A stretch of DNA of 64,000 nt. Source: Thiofaba sp049322715 (GTDB lineage: Bacteria > Pseudomonadota > Gammaproteobacteria > Halothiobacillales > Halothiobacillaceae). Below the pieces are notes generated by a model, which ran no database searches, was not told the origin of the DNA, and saw only the letters and a list, made by a program, of their open reading frames with translations. Positions 43,154 to 51,978 of this stretch are shown here, one piece after another. The translations under genes were made by a program, and so were the position numbers. Position 1 is the first letter of the stretch. Each line of letters opens with the position of its first letter. The DNA lies in NCBI GenBank assembly GCA_049322715.1, contig JBMOQP010000011.1, positions 1 to 64,000 of the forward strand, given 5' to 3'.

Positions 43154-44393
43154 AGCGCAGGGCCTCCACGGGCTGGGTACGCGCGGCGCGCCAGGCCGGG
43201 TACAGGGTAGCGAGGACGGAAAGGCCGAAGGACAGGGCCGCGATGCGCACCACGTCGGTGAACTGCACGTCCGAGGGCAGCTCGCTGATGTAGTAGACGT
43301 CGGCGGGCAGGAACTGGATGCCGAGGGTGTGCTCCAGCCAGGGCACAAGGGTGTCGATGTTGAGCGCCAGGCTCAGCCCGCCGATCAGTCCAAGCAGGGT
43401 GCCGACCACGCCGATCAGGGTGCCCTGCACCATGAAGACCGCCATCACCGAACCGGGCGAGGCGCCGAGGGTACGCAGGATGGCGATGTCGGCCTGCTTG
43501 TCGGTGACCACCATCACCAGGGTGGAGACGATGTTGAACGCAGCGACGGCGACGATCAGGGCAAGAATGATGAACATCGCCGTGCGCTCGGTCTTTACCG
43601 CGCGAAAGAAGTTGGCGTGGCGGCGGGTCCAGTCGCTGACCCAGTATTCCGCGCCCAGCTCGGCGGACAGCTCGCGATTCAGGCGCGGCGCGGCGAACAT
43701 GTCGTCCAGCTTGAGACGCACGCCGTTGACCGCCGTCCCCAGGCGATAGAGCTTCTGCGCATCTTCCAGGTGGATGAAAGCCGTGCCCCGGTCGAATTCG
43801 TACATGCCGACCTCGAACAGGCCGACCACGGTGAAGCGGCGCTCGCGCAGCAGTGCCCCCACCGGAGTGACCGCGATGTTGGAGGTAATCAGCATGAGCG
43901 AGTCGCCCACGCCGACGCCGAGCGCATCCGCCAGCTCCCGGCCGAGCACGATGCCGTATTCGCCCGGCCTGAGATTCTCCAGCCGGCCGGCCTTCATGTG
44001 CTCGCCCACGTCGGTGACCGTGGCCTCCAGCGCGGGGTCGATCCCGCGCACGATGGCTCCGCTCACCGCCGACGGCTGGGACAGCATCGCCTCCGCCTGG
44101 GTATAGGGCGCGGCCGCCACCACGCCCCCGCGCGTCTGCACGCGCCCGATCACCGCCCGCCAATCCTCCAGCCGCTCGCCCGGGCCGGTGATGGTCAGGT
44201 GCGAAGCCATGCCGAGGATGCGCTCGCGCAGTTCTTTCTCGAAGCCGTTCATGACCGACAGCACGGTGATCAGCGCGGTCACGCCCACCGCGATGCCAAG
44301 GATCGAGGTCAGCGAGATGAAGGAAATGAAGTGGTTGCGGCGCTTGGCGCGCGTGTAACGCAGACCGATGAAGAGTTCGAACGGGCGAAACAT
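43146..44393 (-). CDS. lolC: Lipoprotein-releasing permease, LolC/LolE family
   Basis: A 415-residue inner-membrane protein with an N-terminal membrane helix after RYTRAKRRNHFISFISL, a large periplasmic domain, and three C-terminal helices with the FtsX core (ILRTLGASPGSVMAVF). It pairs with LolD. Enterobacteria have separate lolC and lolE flanking lolD, but here only one permease precedes lolD and no second one follows. It may act as a homodimer (LolF-like), or lolE may be elsewhere. Confidence 0.9.
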   Translation of the reverse strand: MFRPFELFIGLRYTRAKRRNHFISFISLTSILGIAVGVTALITVLSVMNGFEKELRERILGMASHLTITGPGERLEDWRAVIGRVQTRGGVVAAAPYTQAEAMLSQPSAVSGAIVRGIDPALEATVTDVGEHMKAGRLENLRPGEYGIVLGRELADALGVGVGDSLMLITSNIAVTPVGALLRERRFTVVGLFEVGMYEFDRGTAFIHLEDAQKLYRLGTAVNGVRLKLDDMFAAPRLNRELSAELGAEYWVSDWTRRHANFFRAVKTERTAMFIILALIVAVAAFNIVSTLVMVVTDKQADIAILRTLGASPGSVMAVFMVQGTLIGVVGTLLGLIGGLSLALNIDTLVPWLEHTLGIQFLPADVYYISELPSDVQFTDVVRIAALSFGLSVLATLYPAWRAARTQPVEALRYE

Positions 44394-44421
44394 GGTAATG
44401 CCGTCTAGAATAAGACCCGAA

Positions 44422-44449
44422 TGATAGCCTGAAAGTGATAGCCTGAAAG
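44422..44449. repeat. Tandem 14-bp duplication upstream of lolC
   Basis: The unit TGATAGCCTGAAAG is present twice head to tail, about 30-55 nt upstream of the lolC start. It lies where the promoter should be, so it may affect expression. Confidence 0.75.
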
Positions 44450-44519
44450 CCGTGTTTCATGGCCTGGATGGCTTCGAAGCCTGAAGGGACCGCTGGATCA
44501 TTCGGTGGTTCCCGATTGT

Positions 44520-44645
44520 GGCAGGATGCCGCAAGGGCTTGCTCTCGAAGGCCGTACCCCGCGGGGGCTTCCGGCATGGATGCCGGAAGGGACTGAGAGG
44601 AGGTACCAGGCGAGCTGAAAAAGCCAAGGATGGCTTTATTCAACA
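44520..44645 (-). repeat. Dispersed hairpin repeat, copy E (partial, minus orientation)
   Basis: It lies in the 299-nt divergent gap between lolC and a small secreted-protein gene. On the minus strand: a decayed first hairpin (loop ATCCTT, stem near 44615-44644), a CCTCCTCTC box, the perfect CTTCCGGC/GCCGGAAG stem at 44568-44589 with loop ATCCAT, then CCCCCGCGGGG and the TTCGAGAGC tail. The 3' modules are missing, as in copies F and H. Confidence 0.8.
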
Positions 44646-44692
44646 TTTCCTGAACACAGTCATGGACTCAACGACGCGCCGGAGGACCGCCC

Positions 44693-44956
44693 ATGCGACT
44701 GATCGCCCCCCTACTGACCCTTGTCCTGTGCGCAACGGGCCTGGCCGCCCACGCGGCCTCCCCCGTGCCCGAGCGCGGGCAGTCGATGAACTCGGTCCTC
44801 AGGCATTACGGCGAGCCGCAGCAGCGCATCGCCCCGGTCGGCAGGCCGCCGATCACGCGCTGGGTCTACCCCGAGTTCACCGTGTACTTCGAGCACCGCC
44901 ACACGATCCACAGCGTCCGTCATCCGAAGCGGACCGCGTCTCCGGCGTCCCGCTAA
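44693..44956 (+). CDS. Small secreted protein, unknown function
   Basis: An 87-residue protein with a signal peptide (TLVLCATGLAAHA) and a compact core VPERGQSMNSVLRHYGEP followed by RWVYPEFTVYFEHRHTIHSV. The pattern recalls the short BamE/SmpA-like fold found in small proteobacterial periplasmic proteins, but the resemblance is weak. It is followed 29 nt later by a DUF2892 gene. Confidence 0.6.
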   Translation: MRLIAPLLTLVLCATGLAAHAASPVPERGQSMNSVLRHYGEPQQRIAPVGRPPITRWVYPEFTVYFEHRHTIHSVRHPKRTASPASR

Positions 44957-44985
44957 CCCGCCCATCACCCAAGGGAGTTACCACC

Positions 44986-45192
44986 ATGAACAAGAATGTC
45001 GGTTTCGTTGACCGGTTCATCCGCGCCTTTGCGGGCATCGTCCTCATCGGGCTCGCCGCAGCCGGCGTTATCGGCTGGTGGGGTTACATCGGCATCGTGC
45101 CGCTGTTCACCGCCGTGGTGAGCTGGTGCCCGGCCTACACCGTCCTCGGCATGAGCACCAAGGGCAAGGAAGAGTCCGGCGAGTCGCACTGA
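44986..45192 (+). CDS. DUF2892 (YgaP-like) small membrane protein
   Basis: A 68-residue inner-membrane protein with MNKNVGFVDRFIRAFAG at the start, two hydrophobic segments and SWCPAYTVLGMST in the second, matching DUF2892. AAGGGAG precedes the ATG. In E. coli YgaP the domain is fused to a rhodanese; here it is separate. Confidence 0.85.
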   Translation: MNKNVGFVDRFIRAFAGIVLIGLAAAGVIGWWGYIGIVPLFTAVVSWCPAYTVLGMSTKGKEESGESH

Positions 45193-45230
45193 GGCCCCGC
45201 GCCAGCGCGAGACACCCCGCCACAGACAGA

Positions 45231-45432
45231 TTGTTGCAAAAGGGCTTTCCTGCCCTTTTGCAACTCGTCTGGTCCCTCCTCTCAAGCCCTTGTTGATCCC
45301 TCCTCTCGGCCCCTTCCGCCGTCCATGCCGGAATCCCCTTCGGGGTACGGCCTTCGAGAGCCCGACGGATCGGTCAAGCCATCCATGGCTTGCTCTGTCA
45401 GGCCATTTCGAAGGCTTTTGAAACGGCCTGAC
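45231..45432 (+). repeat. Dispersed hairpin repeat, copy G (divergent)
   Basis: It lies between the convergent DUF2892 and 45480-45980 genes. The first hairpin is replaced by a perfect 12-bp stem TTGCAAAAGGGC/GCCCTTTTGCAA with loop TTTCCT (45234-45263). The CCCTCCTCTC box occurs twice. The CTTCC hairpin is degenerate. The CCCCTTCGGGG and TTCGAGAGC pieces follow, then CAAGCC/GGCTTG with loop ATCCAT (45375-45392), and a 13-bp stem (one mismatch) at 45397-45432 that may terminate the minus-strand gene. Confidence 0.8.
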
Positions 45433-45479
45433 AAAGCCGGGTGTCTCGTTTCCGGAAGCCGATCCTCCGGGCGGCCTGT

Positions 45480-45980
45480 TCATATTTCCCGGTCGGGCTC
45501 CTGGCCCAGGAACTCCTCGGCCAGAGCGTTTTCCCCGTGGATCGCAATCAGCTCGTCGAGCTCCGCCAGCAGGGAGTCGTCCTCGTCCGGATCGATCATG
45601 CCCCGCCCGACCAGGGTGGAGGTGAGGCCGGACAGCATGGCCTTGCGCACCCCGCCGAGGGTCGGCACGCGCAAGGTCAGCATCGCCTCCTCAATCACCC
45701 GGCCGAGGTTGTCGCCCACCGGGGCCTGGATGAAATTGGAAGCGAGGGCGTCGCTGCCGAACTCTTCCATCGCGGCCTCCAGCTCGCCATAGAGGGCCTC
45801 ACGGTTTTCCAGGTCGAGCCGTCCCTCCGCCTCGAGCTCATCGACCAGCCCCTCGTGCATGGCCTGCATGACGCTTCCCAGGGTCACCGGCTGGTCCAAC
45901 TCCGGATCGTTCGCCACATGCACGAGGATCTCGCGCAGCAGTGGCCCGATCCGACCCGGCACATCGATGTTGATGCCCAT
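45480..45980 (-). CDS. Conserved-looking acidic protein, unknown function
   Basis: A 166-residue acidic, probably helical soluble protein (MGINIDVPGRIGPLLREI start). No signal peptide, membrane segment or recognised motif. GNPHG-like repeats are absent; EDDSLLAELDELIAIHG near the end is strongly helical. The ATG at 45980 follows AAGGAG. It is divergent from mfd and shares that promoter region. Confidence 0.7.
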   Translation of the reverse strand: MGINIDVPGRIGPLLREILVHVANDPELDQPVTLGSVMQAMHEGLVDELEAEGRLDLENREALYGELEAAMEEFGSDALASNFIQAPVGDNLGRVIEEAMLTLRVPTLGGVRKAMLSGLTSTLVGRGMIDPDEDDSLLAELDELIAIHGENALAEEFLGQEPDREI

Positions 45981-46074
45981 GGCACTCTCCTTACTTGTGT
46001 GGCTCTCTCGGATCGAGCATAGACCACATCCCGCCGGCATTCAGGGCCGTCTCCGTTCGTGGGACAATACGCGC

Positions 46075-49000
46075 ATGAACGCATCCGCCCACGCCCTCAT
46101 CACCGCCCCCCTGCCCCTGCGCCCGCGCGATCCGCTCTACTGGCGGCGCCCGCCTGGCGCGGCGCTCGCCCTCCTGCTGGCGGAAACGGCCAGGCGGCAT
46201 GAGGGCCCGCTGCTGCTGATCGCCCCCGGCATGCAGGATGCCTACCGGCTGGAGGCGGAACTGGAATTTTTCCTCGGCCAGGGCGATTTGAGCGCCGCAC
46301 CTGCGAAGCAGGCGTCCGGCCTGGATGCCGGACGGGTGCGAAAACAGGATGCGCTGCCGGTGCTGGTCTTCCCGGACACCGAGACCCTGCCCTACGATCT
46401 GTTCTCCCCCCATCAGGATCTGGTCGCGCAAAGGCTGGCGACGCTGGACCGCCTGCCGGAGCTCAAGCGCGGCGTGGTGATCGTCTCCGCACCCAGCCTG
46501 CTGATGCGCCTGCCGCCGACGAACTACGTGCGCGGCCGCACCATCCAGCTCGCCAAAGGCCAGCGGCTGGACGTCGAGGCCTTCCGCCAGCGCCTGGGCG
46601 ATGCCGGCTACCGCTCGGTGACCCAGGTGATGGAACACGGCGAGTTCGCCGTGCGCGGGGCCATCCTCGACCTATTCCCCAGCGGCCAGGCACTGCCGGT
46701 GCGGGTGGACCTGTTCGACGATGAGATCGAATCCCTGCGCCTGTTCGACCCGGAGACCCAGCGCAGCCTGGAGACGATCGAGGCACTCAACCTGCTGCCG
46801 GCGCGTGAGTACCCGCTGGACGAGGAGGGCATCAGGCACGCGCGCAAGGCCTGGGGAAACTACTTCGACACCGCCGGGCGCGACCTCGTGCGCCAGCTGC
46901 AGCAGGGCCTGCCCTTCCCCGGTATCGAGTACTACCTGCCGTTGTTCTTCGACGGCCTCGCCACCCTGTTCGACTACCTGCCTCCCAAGACGATCTGTCT
47001 GAGCCTGCCGGGCCTCGACCGCGCAGCGGACGACTTCCTGCGCGAGGCACACGAGCGCTTCGATCAGCGCCGCCACGACCGCGAACGCCCGCTGCTGCCG
47101 CCGGAGATGCTGTTCCTCTCCGCCGACCAGCTCGGAACCCTGCTGCACGAGCGCCTGCAGGTGCGCGTGCTCGCCGAGGACGACCCCGCCTTCCCGCAGG
47201 CCACCTGCTTCCAGGCCAAACCACTGCCTGAACTCGGCTGGCAGGCACGCGCCGACGATCCGGCCCAGGCCCTGCGCAAGTTCATCGCGGACTCAAAAGG
47301 CCGGCTGCTGATCGCCGCCGAGTCCCCCGGACGCCGCGAGGCCCTGGGCGACCTGCTGCGCCGCCACGACCTGCGTTTCGACACGGTCGAGACCTGGCAC
47401 GAGTTCCTCGCCAGCGACAAACGCCATCTCATTGCCACAGCCCCGCTCGAGGAAGGCCTCTGGCTCCCCCTCCCCCTTGAGGGGGAGGGAGCTTCCATCG
47501 CCATCGTCAGCGAGGCCCAGCTCTTCGCCGAGCGCGTGGCCCAGCGCGGCAAGCGGGTCAAACGCACGCGCGATGCCGAGAGCATCATCCACAACCTGAC
47601 CGAACTGGACGAGGGCGCCCCGGTGGTGCACGAGGATCACGGCGTGGGCCGCTACCGCGGCCTGACCGTGCTGGAGGTCGGCGGGCTCACACAGGAGTTC
47701 CTCACCCTCGAATACGCTGGCGGCGACCGCATCTACGTGCCCGTGGCCAGCCTGCACCTGATCAGTCGCTACACCGGCGCCAGCCCCGAAAACGCGCCGC
47801 TGCACAAGCTCGGATCGGACGCATGGGACAGGGCCAAGAAAAAGGCGATGGAGCAGACCCGCGATGTCGCCGCCGAGCTGCTCGACCTGCACGCCCGCCG
47901 CGCCGCGCGCAAGGGCCATGCCTTCCACCTCGACCCCGAAGCCTACGCCCGCTTCGCCGAGGGCTTCCCGTTCGAGGAGACTGCCGACCAGCTTTCCGCC
48001 ATCAGCGCGGTCATCCACGACATGACCAGCGGACAACCGATGGACCGCGTGGTCTGCGGCGACGTCGGCTTCGGCAAGACCGAGGTCGCCATGCGCGCCG
48101 CCTTCGTCGCGGTGCAGGACGGCCGCCAGGTCGCAGTGCTCGCCCCCACCACCCTGCTTGCCCAGCAGCACCTGCGCAACTTCCGCGACCGTTTCGCGGA
48201 CTTCGCCGTGCGCATCGAGGGACTGTCCCGCTTCACCGCGGGCAAGGAGACGAAGCAGGTGCTGGACGACGTGGCCGAGGGCAAGGTCGACATCGTCATC
48301 GGCACCCACAAGCTCATCTCGCCGGAAGTGCGCTTCAAGAACCTCGGCCTCGTCATCATCGACGAGGAGCAGCGCTTCGGCGTGCGCCACAAGGAGCAGC
48401 TCAAGAACCTGCGCGCCGAAGTGGACCTGCTGACCATGACCGCCACGCCCATCCCGCGCACACTCAATATGGCGCTCTCCGGCCTGCGCGAGCTGTCCAT
48501 CATCGCCACCCCGCCCAAGGATCGCCTGGCGGTGAAGACCATGGTCACGAGTTGGGACACCGCGCTGATCCGCGAGGCCGTGCTGCGCGAACTCAAGCGC
48601 GGCGGGCAAGTGTACTTCCTGCACAACGAGGTCGACTCCATCGAGCGCATGACCCGTGAGCTGTCCGAGCTGATCCCGGAGGCGCGCATCCGCTTCGCCC
48701 ATGGCCAGATGCCGGAAAAGGAGCTGGAGCAGGTCACGGCGGACTTCTACCACCAGCGCTTCAACGTGCTGGTGAGCACCACCATCATCGAATCCGGCAT
48801 CGACATTCCCAGCGCCAACACCATCCTCATCAACCGCGCCGACAAGCTCGGCCTGGCACAGTTGCACCAGCTGCGCGGGCGGGTCGGCCGATCCCATCAC
48901 CGCGCCTACTGCTACCTCATCACCCCGCCCAAGGGAGCGATGACGCCGGACGCGGTCAAGCGGCTGGAGGCGATCGAGAAGCTGGAGGACCTCGGCGTCG

Positions 49001-49698
49001 GCTTCACTCTCGCCACCCACGACCTCGAGATCCGCGGCGCGGGCGAGCTGCTGGGCGAATCGCAGAGCGGCCAGATGAACGAAGTCGGCTTCAGCCTCTA
49101 CATGGAGCTGCTGGACCGCGCGGTGAAGGCCATCAAGTCCGGCAAGCAACCCGAGCTCATGCAGCCCCTGCGCCACGGCGCCGAGGTGGACCTGCGCCTG
49201 CCCGCCCTGCTGCCGGAGGACTACGTCGCCGATGTGCACACCCGCCTGATCCTCTACAAGCGCATCGCCAGCCTCGCCACCGAGCAGGAGTTGGACGAGA
49301 TGCGCGTCGAGCTGATCGACCGCTTCGGCCTGCTGCCGCAGCCCGCGCAGAACCTGCTGCGCCAGGCCAGCCTGCGCCTGCGCGCCCAGGCGCTCGGCAT
49401 CCGCAAGCTCGAGGCCGGCCCCCAGGGTGGCCGCATGCTGTTCGAGCCGCAGCCGCCGATCGACCCCATGAGCATCGTCAGGCTGATGCAGCGGGAGCCG
49501 AAGACCTACCAGCTCGGCGGGCAGGACGCCCTGCGGTTCACCGCGCCGATGGATGAGGCGGACAAGCGATTCGGGTTCATCGAGCGTCTGCTCTCCGAGC
49601 TCGAACAGGGGCTGAACCAAGCTGCCGGAAACACATCGGTGATCGCCGAAAGACCAACCCCGGAGGAGCCCGCCAGAAATGGCTGGCATCCGCGATGA
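46075..49698 (+). CDS. mfd: Transcription-repair coupling factor Mfd
   Basis: Mfd displaces RNA polymerase stalled at lesions and recruits UvrA. The 1207-residue protein (E. coli 1148) has the UvrB-like N-terminal domain, the RNA-polymerase-interacting domain (HEDHGVGRYRGL), and the translocase with Walker A CGDVGFGKTEVAMRAA near residue 660, DEEQRFG and LHQLRGRVGRS. Two short in-frame insertions formed by palindromes account for part of the extra length: residues near 75-88 and near 464-472. The ATG at 46075 was chosen. Confidence 0.95.
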   Translation: MNASAHALITAPLPLRPRDPLYWRRPPGAALALLLAETARRHEGPLLLIAPGMQDAYRLEAELEFFLGQGDLSAAPAKQASGLDAGRVRKQDALPVLVFPDTETLPYDLFSPHQDLVAQRLATLDRLPELKRGVVIVSAPSLLMRLPPTNYVRGRTIQLAKGQRLDVEAFRQRLGDAGYRSVTQVMEHGEFAVRGAILDLFPSGQALPVRVDLFDDEIESLRLFDPETQRSLETIEALNLLPAREYPLDEEGIRHARKAWGNYFDTAGRDLVRQLQQGLPFPGIEYYLPLFFDGLATLFDYLPPKTICLSLPGLDRAADDFLREAHERFDQRRHDRERPLLPPEMLFLSADQLGTLLHERLQVRVLAEDDPAFPQATCFQAKPLPELGWQARADDPAQALRKFIADSKGRLLIAAESPGRREALGDLLRRHDLRFDTVETWHEFLASDKRHLIATAPLEEGLWLPLPLEGEGASIAIVSEAQLFAERVAQRGKRVKRTRDAESIIHNLTELDEGAPVVHEDHGVGRYRGLTVLEVGGLTQEFLTLEYAGGDRIYVPVASLHLISRYTGASPENAPLHKLGSDAWDRAKKKAMEQTRDVAAELLDLHARRAARKGHAFHLDPEAYARFAEGFPFEETADQLSAISAVIHDMTSGQPMDRVVCGDVGFGKTEVAMRAAFVAVQDGRQVAVLAPTTLLAQQHLRNFRDRFADFAVRIEGLSRFTAGKETKQVLDDVAEGKVDIVIGTHKLISPEVRFKNLGLVIIDEEQRFGVRHKEQLKNLRAEVDLLTMTATPIPRTLNMALSGLRELSIIATPPKDRLAVKTMVTSWDTALIREAVLRELKRGGQVYFLHNEVDSIERMTRELSELIPEARIRFAHGQMPEKELEQVTADFYHQRFNVLVSTTIIESGIDIPSANTILINRADKLGLAQLHQLRGRVGRSHHRAYCYLITPPKGAMTPDAVKRLEAIEKLEDLGVGFTLATHDLEIRGAGELLGESQSGQMNEVGFSLYMELLDRAVKAIKSGKQPELMQPLRHGAEVDLRLPALLPEDYVADVHTRLILYKRIASLATEQELDEMRVELIDRFGLLPQPAQNLLRQASLRLRAQALGIRKLEAGPQGGRMLFEPQPPIDPMSIVRLMQREPKTYQLGGQDALRFTAPMDEADKRFGFIERLLSELEQGLNQAAGNTSVIAERPTPEEPARNGWHPR
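46297..46339 (+). repeat. In-frame palindromic insertion 1 in mfd
   Basis: CCTGC-GAA-GCAGG (46300-46312) is followed by an 8-bp stem CGTCCGGC/GCCGGACG (46313-46334) with loop CTGGAT. GCAC and GTGC close the outside. It encodes about 14 residues (AAPAKQASGLDAGR) at a point where Mfd proteins normally have a shorter loop before DTETLPYD. Confidence 0.65.
47463..47492 (+). repeat. In-frame palindromic insertion 2 in mfd
   Basis: A CTCCCCC...GGGGGAG palindrome with a TTGA centre encodes LPLPLEGEG between APLEEG and the conserved IVSEAQLF strand. It resembles the GC-rich palindromes scattered between genes of many proteobacteria. Confidence 0.65.
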
Positions 49699-50123
49699 CC
49701 GGCCAGCCCGCCGGCCTGCTCCGCCGCCTCGGCGCCCTGTTCTACGACTGGCTGCTGATCGTCGCCCTCTGGTTCGTGCTGACCGCGTTGCTGCTGCCCT
49801 TCACCGGTGGCGAGGCCCTGCCGGAGCGCGGCCCATGGCACTGGGCCTACCAAACCGTGCTGTTGATTGTCGCGCTCGGCTTCTACCTGTGGTTCTGGCG
49901 CAAGGGGGGACAGACGCTCGGCATGCGCGCCTGGCGCGTGAGGCTGGTCGACGAGGAGGGCGAGACACCCACCCTGCGCGCCATGCTGCGCCGCGCCCTG
50001 TGGGCGGTGCCGAGCTGGGGCTTGCTCGGGCTGGGTGTGCTGTCCATGTACCGCGACCCCGAGCGTCGCGCCCTGCAGGACAGGATGAGCGGCACGCGAC
50101 TGATCGTGGACAGGATCCGATGA
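49695..50123 (+). CDS. RDD family membrane protein
   Basis: A 142-residue protein with three hydrophobic segments and the RDD pattern: LLRRLGALFYDWLLIV at the start and DRMSGTRLIVDR at the end. The function is unknown in most bacteria; some homologues are Na+/H+ antiporters. It overlaps the mfd stop (ATGA) and the next gene (ATGA), so all three are coupled. Confidence 0.85.
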   Translation: MTGQPAGLLRRLGALFYDWLLIVALWFVLTALLLPFTGGEALPERGPWHWAYQTVLLIVALGFYLWFWRKGGQTLGMRAWRVRLVDEEGETPTLRAMLRRALWAVPSWGLLGLGVLSMYRDPERRALQDRMSGTRLIVDRIR

Positions 50124-50650
50124 TCGAAACGAAAGAAAAAATCTACAGGCATGGCCGTGGCGGCAGCGATGCGGAGCACCAGGCCCATCAGGCCGACATC
50201 AAGGCACTGTTCGCGGGGCACAAGTCGCTGCGCCGTGTGACGGAACGCCTGCCGAACGGCATCCGAGCCTGCACCGCCAGCGACGACAGGAACCTGGCGA
50301 TGATCCTGCGCCGCCATGCGGCAGACATGAAGGCGCGTTTCGCCAAGAGCCGGGCTATCCGCTCCTGGGACCCACTGTTCGCCGAGCTGTTTGAGCAGCG
50401 CGACAACATCCGGGTGGAGTTGGTGGAGCGGGAGGACGGCGTGTGCGCGGAACTGACCTGCGATAATCCGGCGCTGCTGCCCCTGATTCATGCGCACGAT
50501 GCGGCGCTGCACCGGTTCATCCGGGAAGGGACCGCACGGACGGAAGAATCCATCCCTGGATTCGCCGATGCGCCGGGCGCTGCGCCCTCGCCGCGATATG
50601 GCCCCGTGGCCCATCAGGCGAAGAGATCAACGCCGCCCGAGCGCACCTGA
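50120..50650 (+). CDS. Conserved-type hypothetical protein with repeat-derived tail
   Basis: A 176-residue basic soluble protein with several histidines (YRHGRGG, EHQAHQADI, LRRHAADM, LIHAHDAALH). A metal or nucleic-acid ligand role is possible but nothing is recognised. The last 35 residues include ESIPGF, encoded by a GAATCC/GGATTC hairpin with loop ATCCCT (50546-50563), and overlap the 3' end of fliK on the other strand by 37 nt. It is coupled to the RDD gene by ATGA. Confidence 0.65.
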   Translation: MIETKEKIYRHGRGGSDAEHQAHQADIKALFAGHKSLRRVTERLPNGIRACTASDDRNLAMILRRHAADMKARFAKSRAIRSWDPLFAELFEQRDNIRVELVEREDGVCAELTCDNPALLPLIHAHDAALHRFIREGTARTEESIPGFADAPGAAPSPRYGPVAHQAKRSTPPERT

Positions 50651-51969
50651 TATTCAATACTCCGGGCCGAGGCTTCCGCCGTATCCGCCCCCTGCCCCGT
50701 GCCCCATGGGCTGCCGTTGCCCTGTCCACTCTGGCCAGACTGTCCGCCCTGGCCGTTCGATGCCTGCGCATTCTGGCCTTGCTGCTGGCCGACGTTCACG
50801 TTGACTTGGGTGAATCCCTGCTCGGCCAGCATCTCGCGCAGCCTCGGAAGCGCCGCCTCGATGACCTCGCGCGTCAGCGCGTGGGCCGCGCCGAAATGCA
50901 CGTTCGCCTCGTTGCCGCGCAGTTGCAGGTTGATCTCCATGGGGCCGAGGTCGACCGGATTCAGTTCGATGCGCGCGCCCTGCATCTCGCGGCCGAGCAT
51001 CAGCATCACCCGCTGGCCAACGGCCTCGCCGAATTCACGCTGCTGGTGCACGGGGACGGGGATGCGCTCGAGAAGCGGGAGGTCCTGGGACCCCCGAGGC
51101 CTGGACTGATCCGCGGCAAGCGGGGAGGGAATGGCGGACGCGTTCTCGGACGGCGCGGGGGAGACTTCGACCCGGGCCATCACCTCGCCGGGACGGGCTG
51201 AGGGCTCCACGTCCCGCGCCTGAACGCCGGGGACTTCACCCGTCTGGGCCATCCGCATCGCCTCGGCCTGCTCCCGCCCTTCAAGGCCGGGGGCCGCGGC
51301 CATGCCAGCGGCAGGAGGTGTTGCGGCCTGGCGCGCATCAGGCCCCGCCCCCTCTCCGGGCACCATGGCCTGCGCCGCCCCCCCCATGGTCACCTGCCCG
51401 CTTGCCGGCAGGGGGGCCAGCGCGCTCGCTGCAAGAAAGCGAGGCTCATCGGAGGGGGGCGGGAGGGGCGCGCCCACCGCCATCAGCATGCCTGCGGCGG
51501 ATGCCTCGCCCGTCGATGCAAGCAACTCCTGCGCAGGCTGCCGGGTGACATCCGTCACCGGTTCGGGGCCCGGGTCCACCTTGGCAAGCCCGGAAACGAC
51601 CGCCCCCGGCGGGACGGGCGCAGGGGCATCCCCCAGCATGGCGAGCAGCTGCTCGATGACAGGGGCCTGATCGCCCCCGGAGTCGCCCTTGCCCGCGCCC
51701 GGGTCGAGCATGGCATCCAGTGCCCGAACCTCGGGACCATTCACATCGGCGACGGACTGGGCATGGTGGATCTCGCGCTGGAACTCGGCCATCAGGCTGG
51801 CGCGGGCGTCGGCCGGCACGCCCTCCATCTGCTGCTCCAGGGCGGGAAGCATGGACTGCAGGAAGCCAGCGAAATCGACCGTGCCATCCGCCTGCAGCAC
51901 CTTGGCGGAAACGCCCTCCATCCCGCTGGGCAGGGCGTTCATCAGAGCTTGGATCAGGCCAGGTTGCAT
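50614..51969 (-). CDS. fliK: Flagellar hook-length control protein FliK
   Basis: FliK measures hook length and switches the export apparatus to late substrates. The 451-residue protein has a low-complexity proline/alanine-rich first two thirds and the conserved C-terminal domain with MQGARIELNPVDLGPMEI near residue 332 and AALPRLREMLAEQGFTQ. A glycine/glutamine-rich stretch follows. It is the last gene of the fliE-to-fliK run, 9 nt after fliJ. Confidence 0.9.
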   Translation of the reverse strand: MQPGLIQALMNALPSGMEGVSAKVLQADGTVDFAGFLQSMLPALEQQMEGVPADARASLMAEFQREIHHAQSVADVNGPEVRALDAMLDPGAGKGDSGGDQAPVIEQLLAMLGDAPAPVPPGAVVSGLAKVDPGPEPVTDVTRQPAQELLASTGEASAAGMLMAVGAPLPPPSDEPRFLAASALAPLPASGQVTMGGAAQAMVPGEGAGPDARQAATPPAAGMAAAPGLEGREQAEAMRMAQTGEVPGVQARDVEPSARPGEVMARVEVSPAPSENASAIPSPLAADQSRPRGSQDLPLLERIPVPVHQQREFGEAVGQRVMLMLGREMQGARIELNPVDLGPMEINLQLRGNEANVHFGAAHALTREVIEAALPRLREMLAEQGFTQVNVNVGQQQGQNAQASNGQGGQSGQSGQGNGSPWGTGQGADTAEASARSIEYQVRSGGVDLFA

Positions 51970-51978
51970 GGGGGGCCC

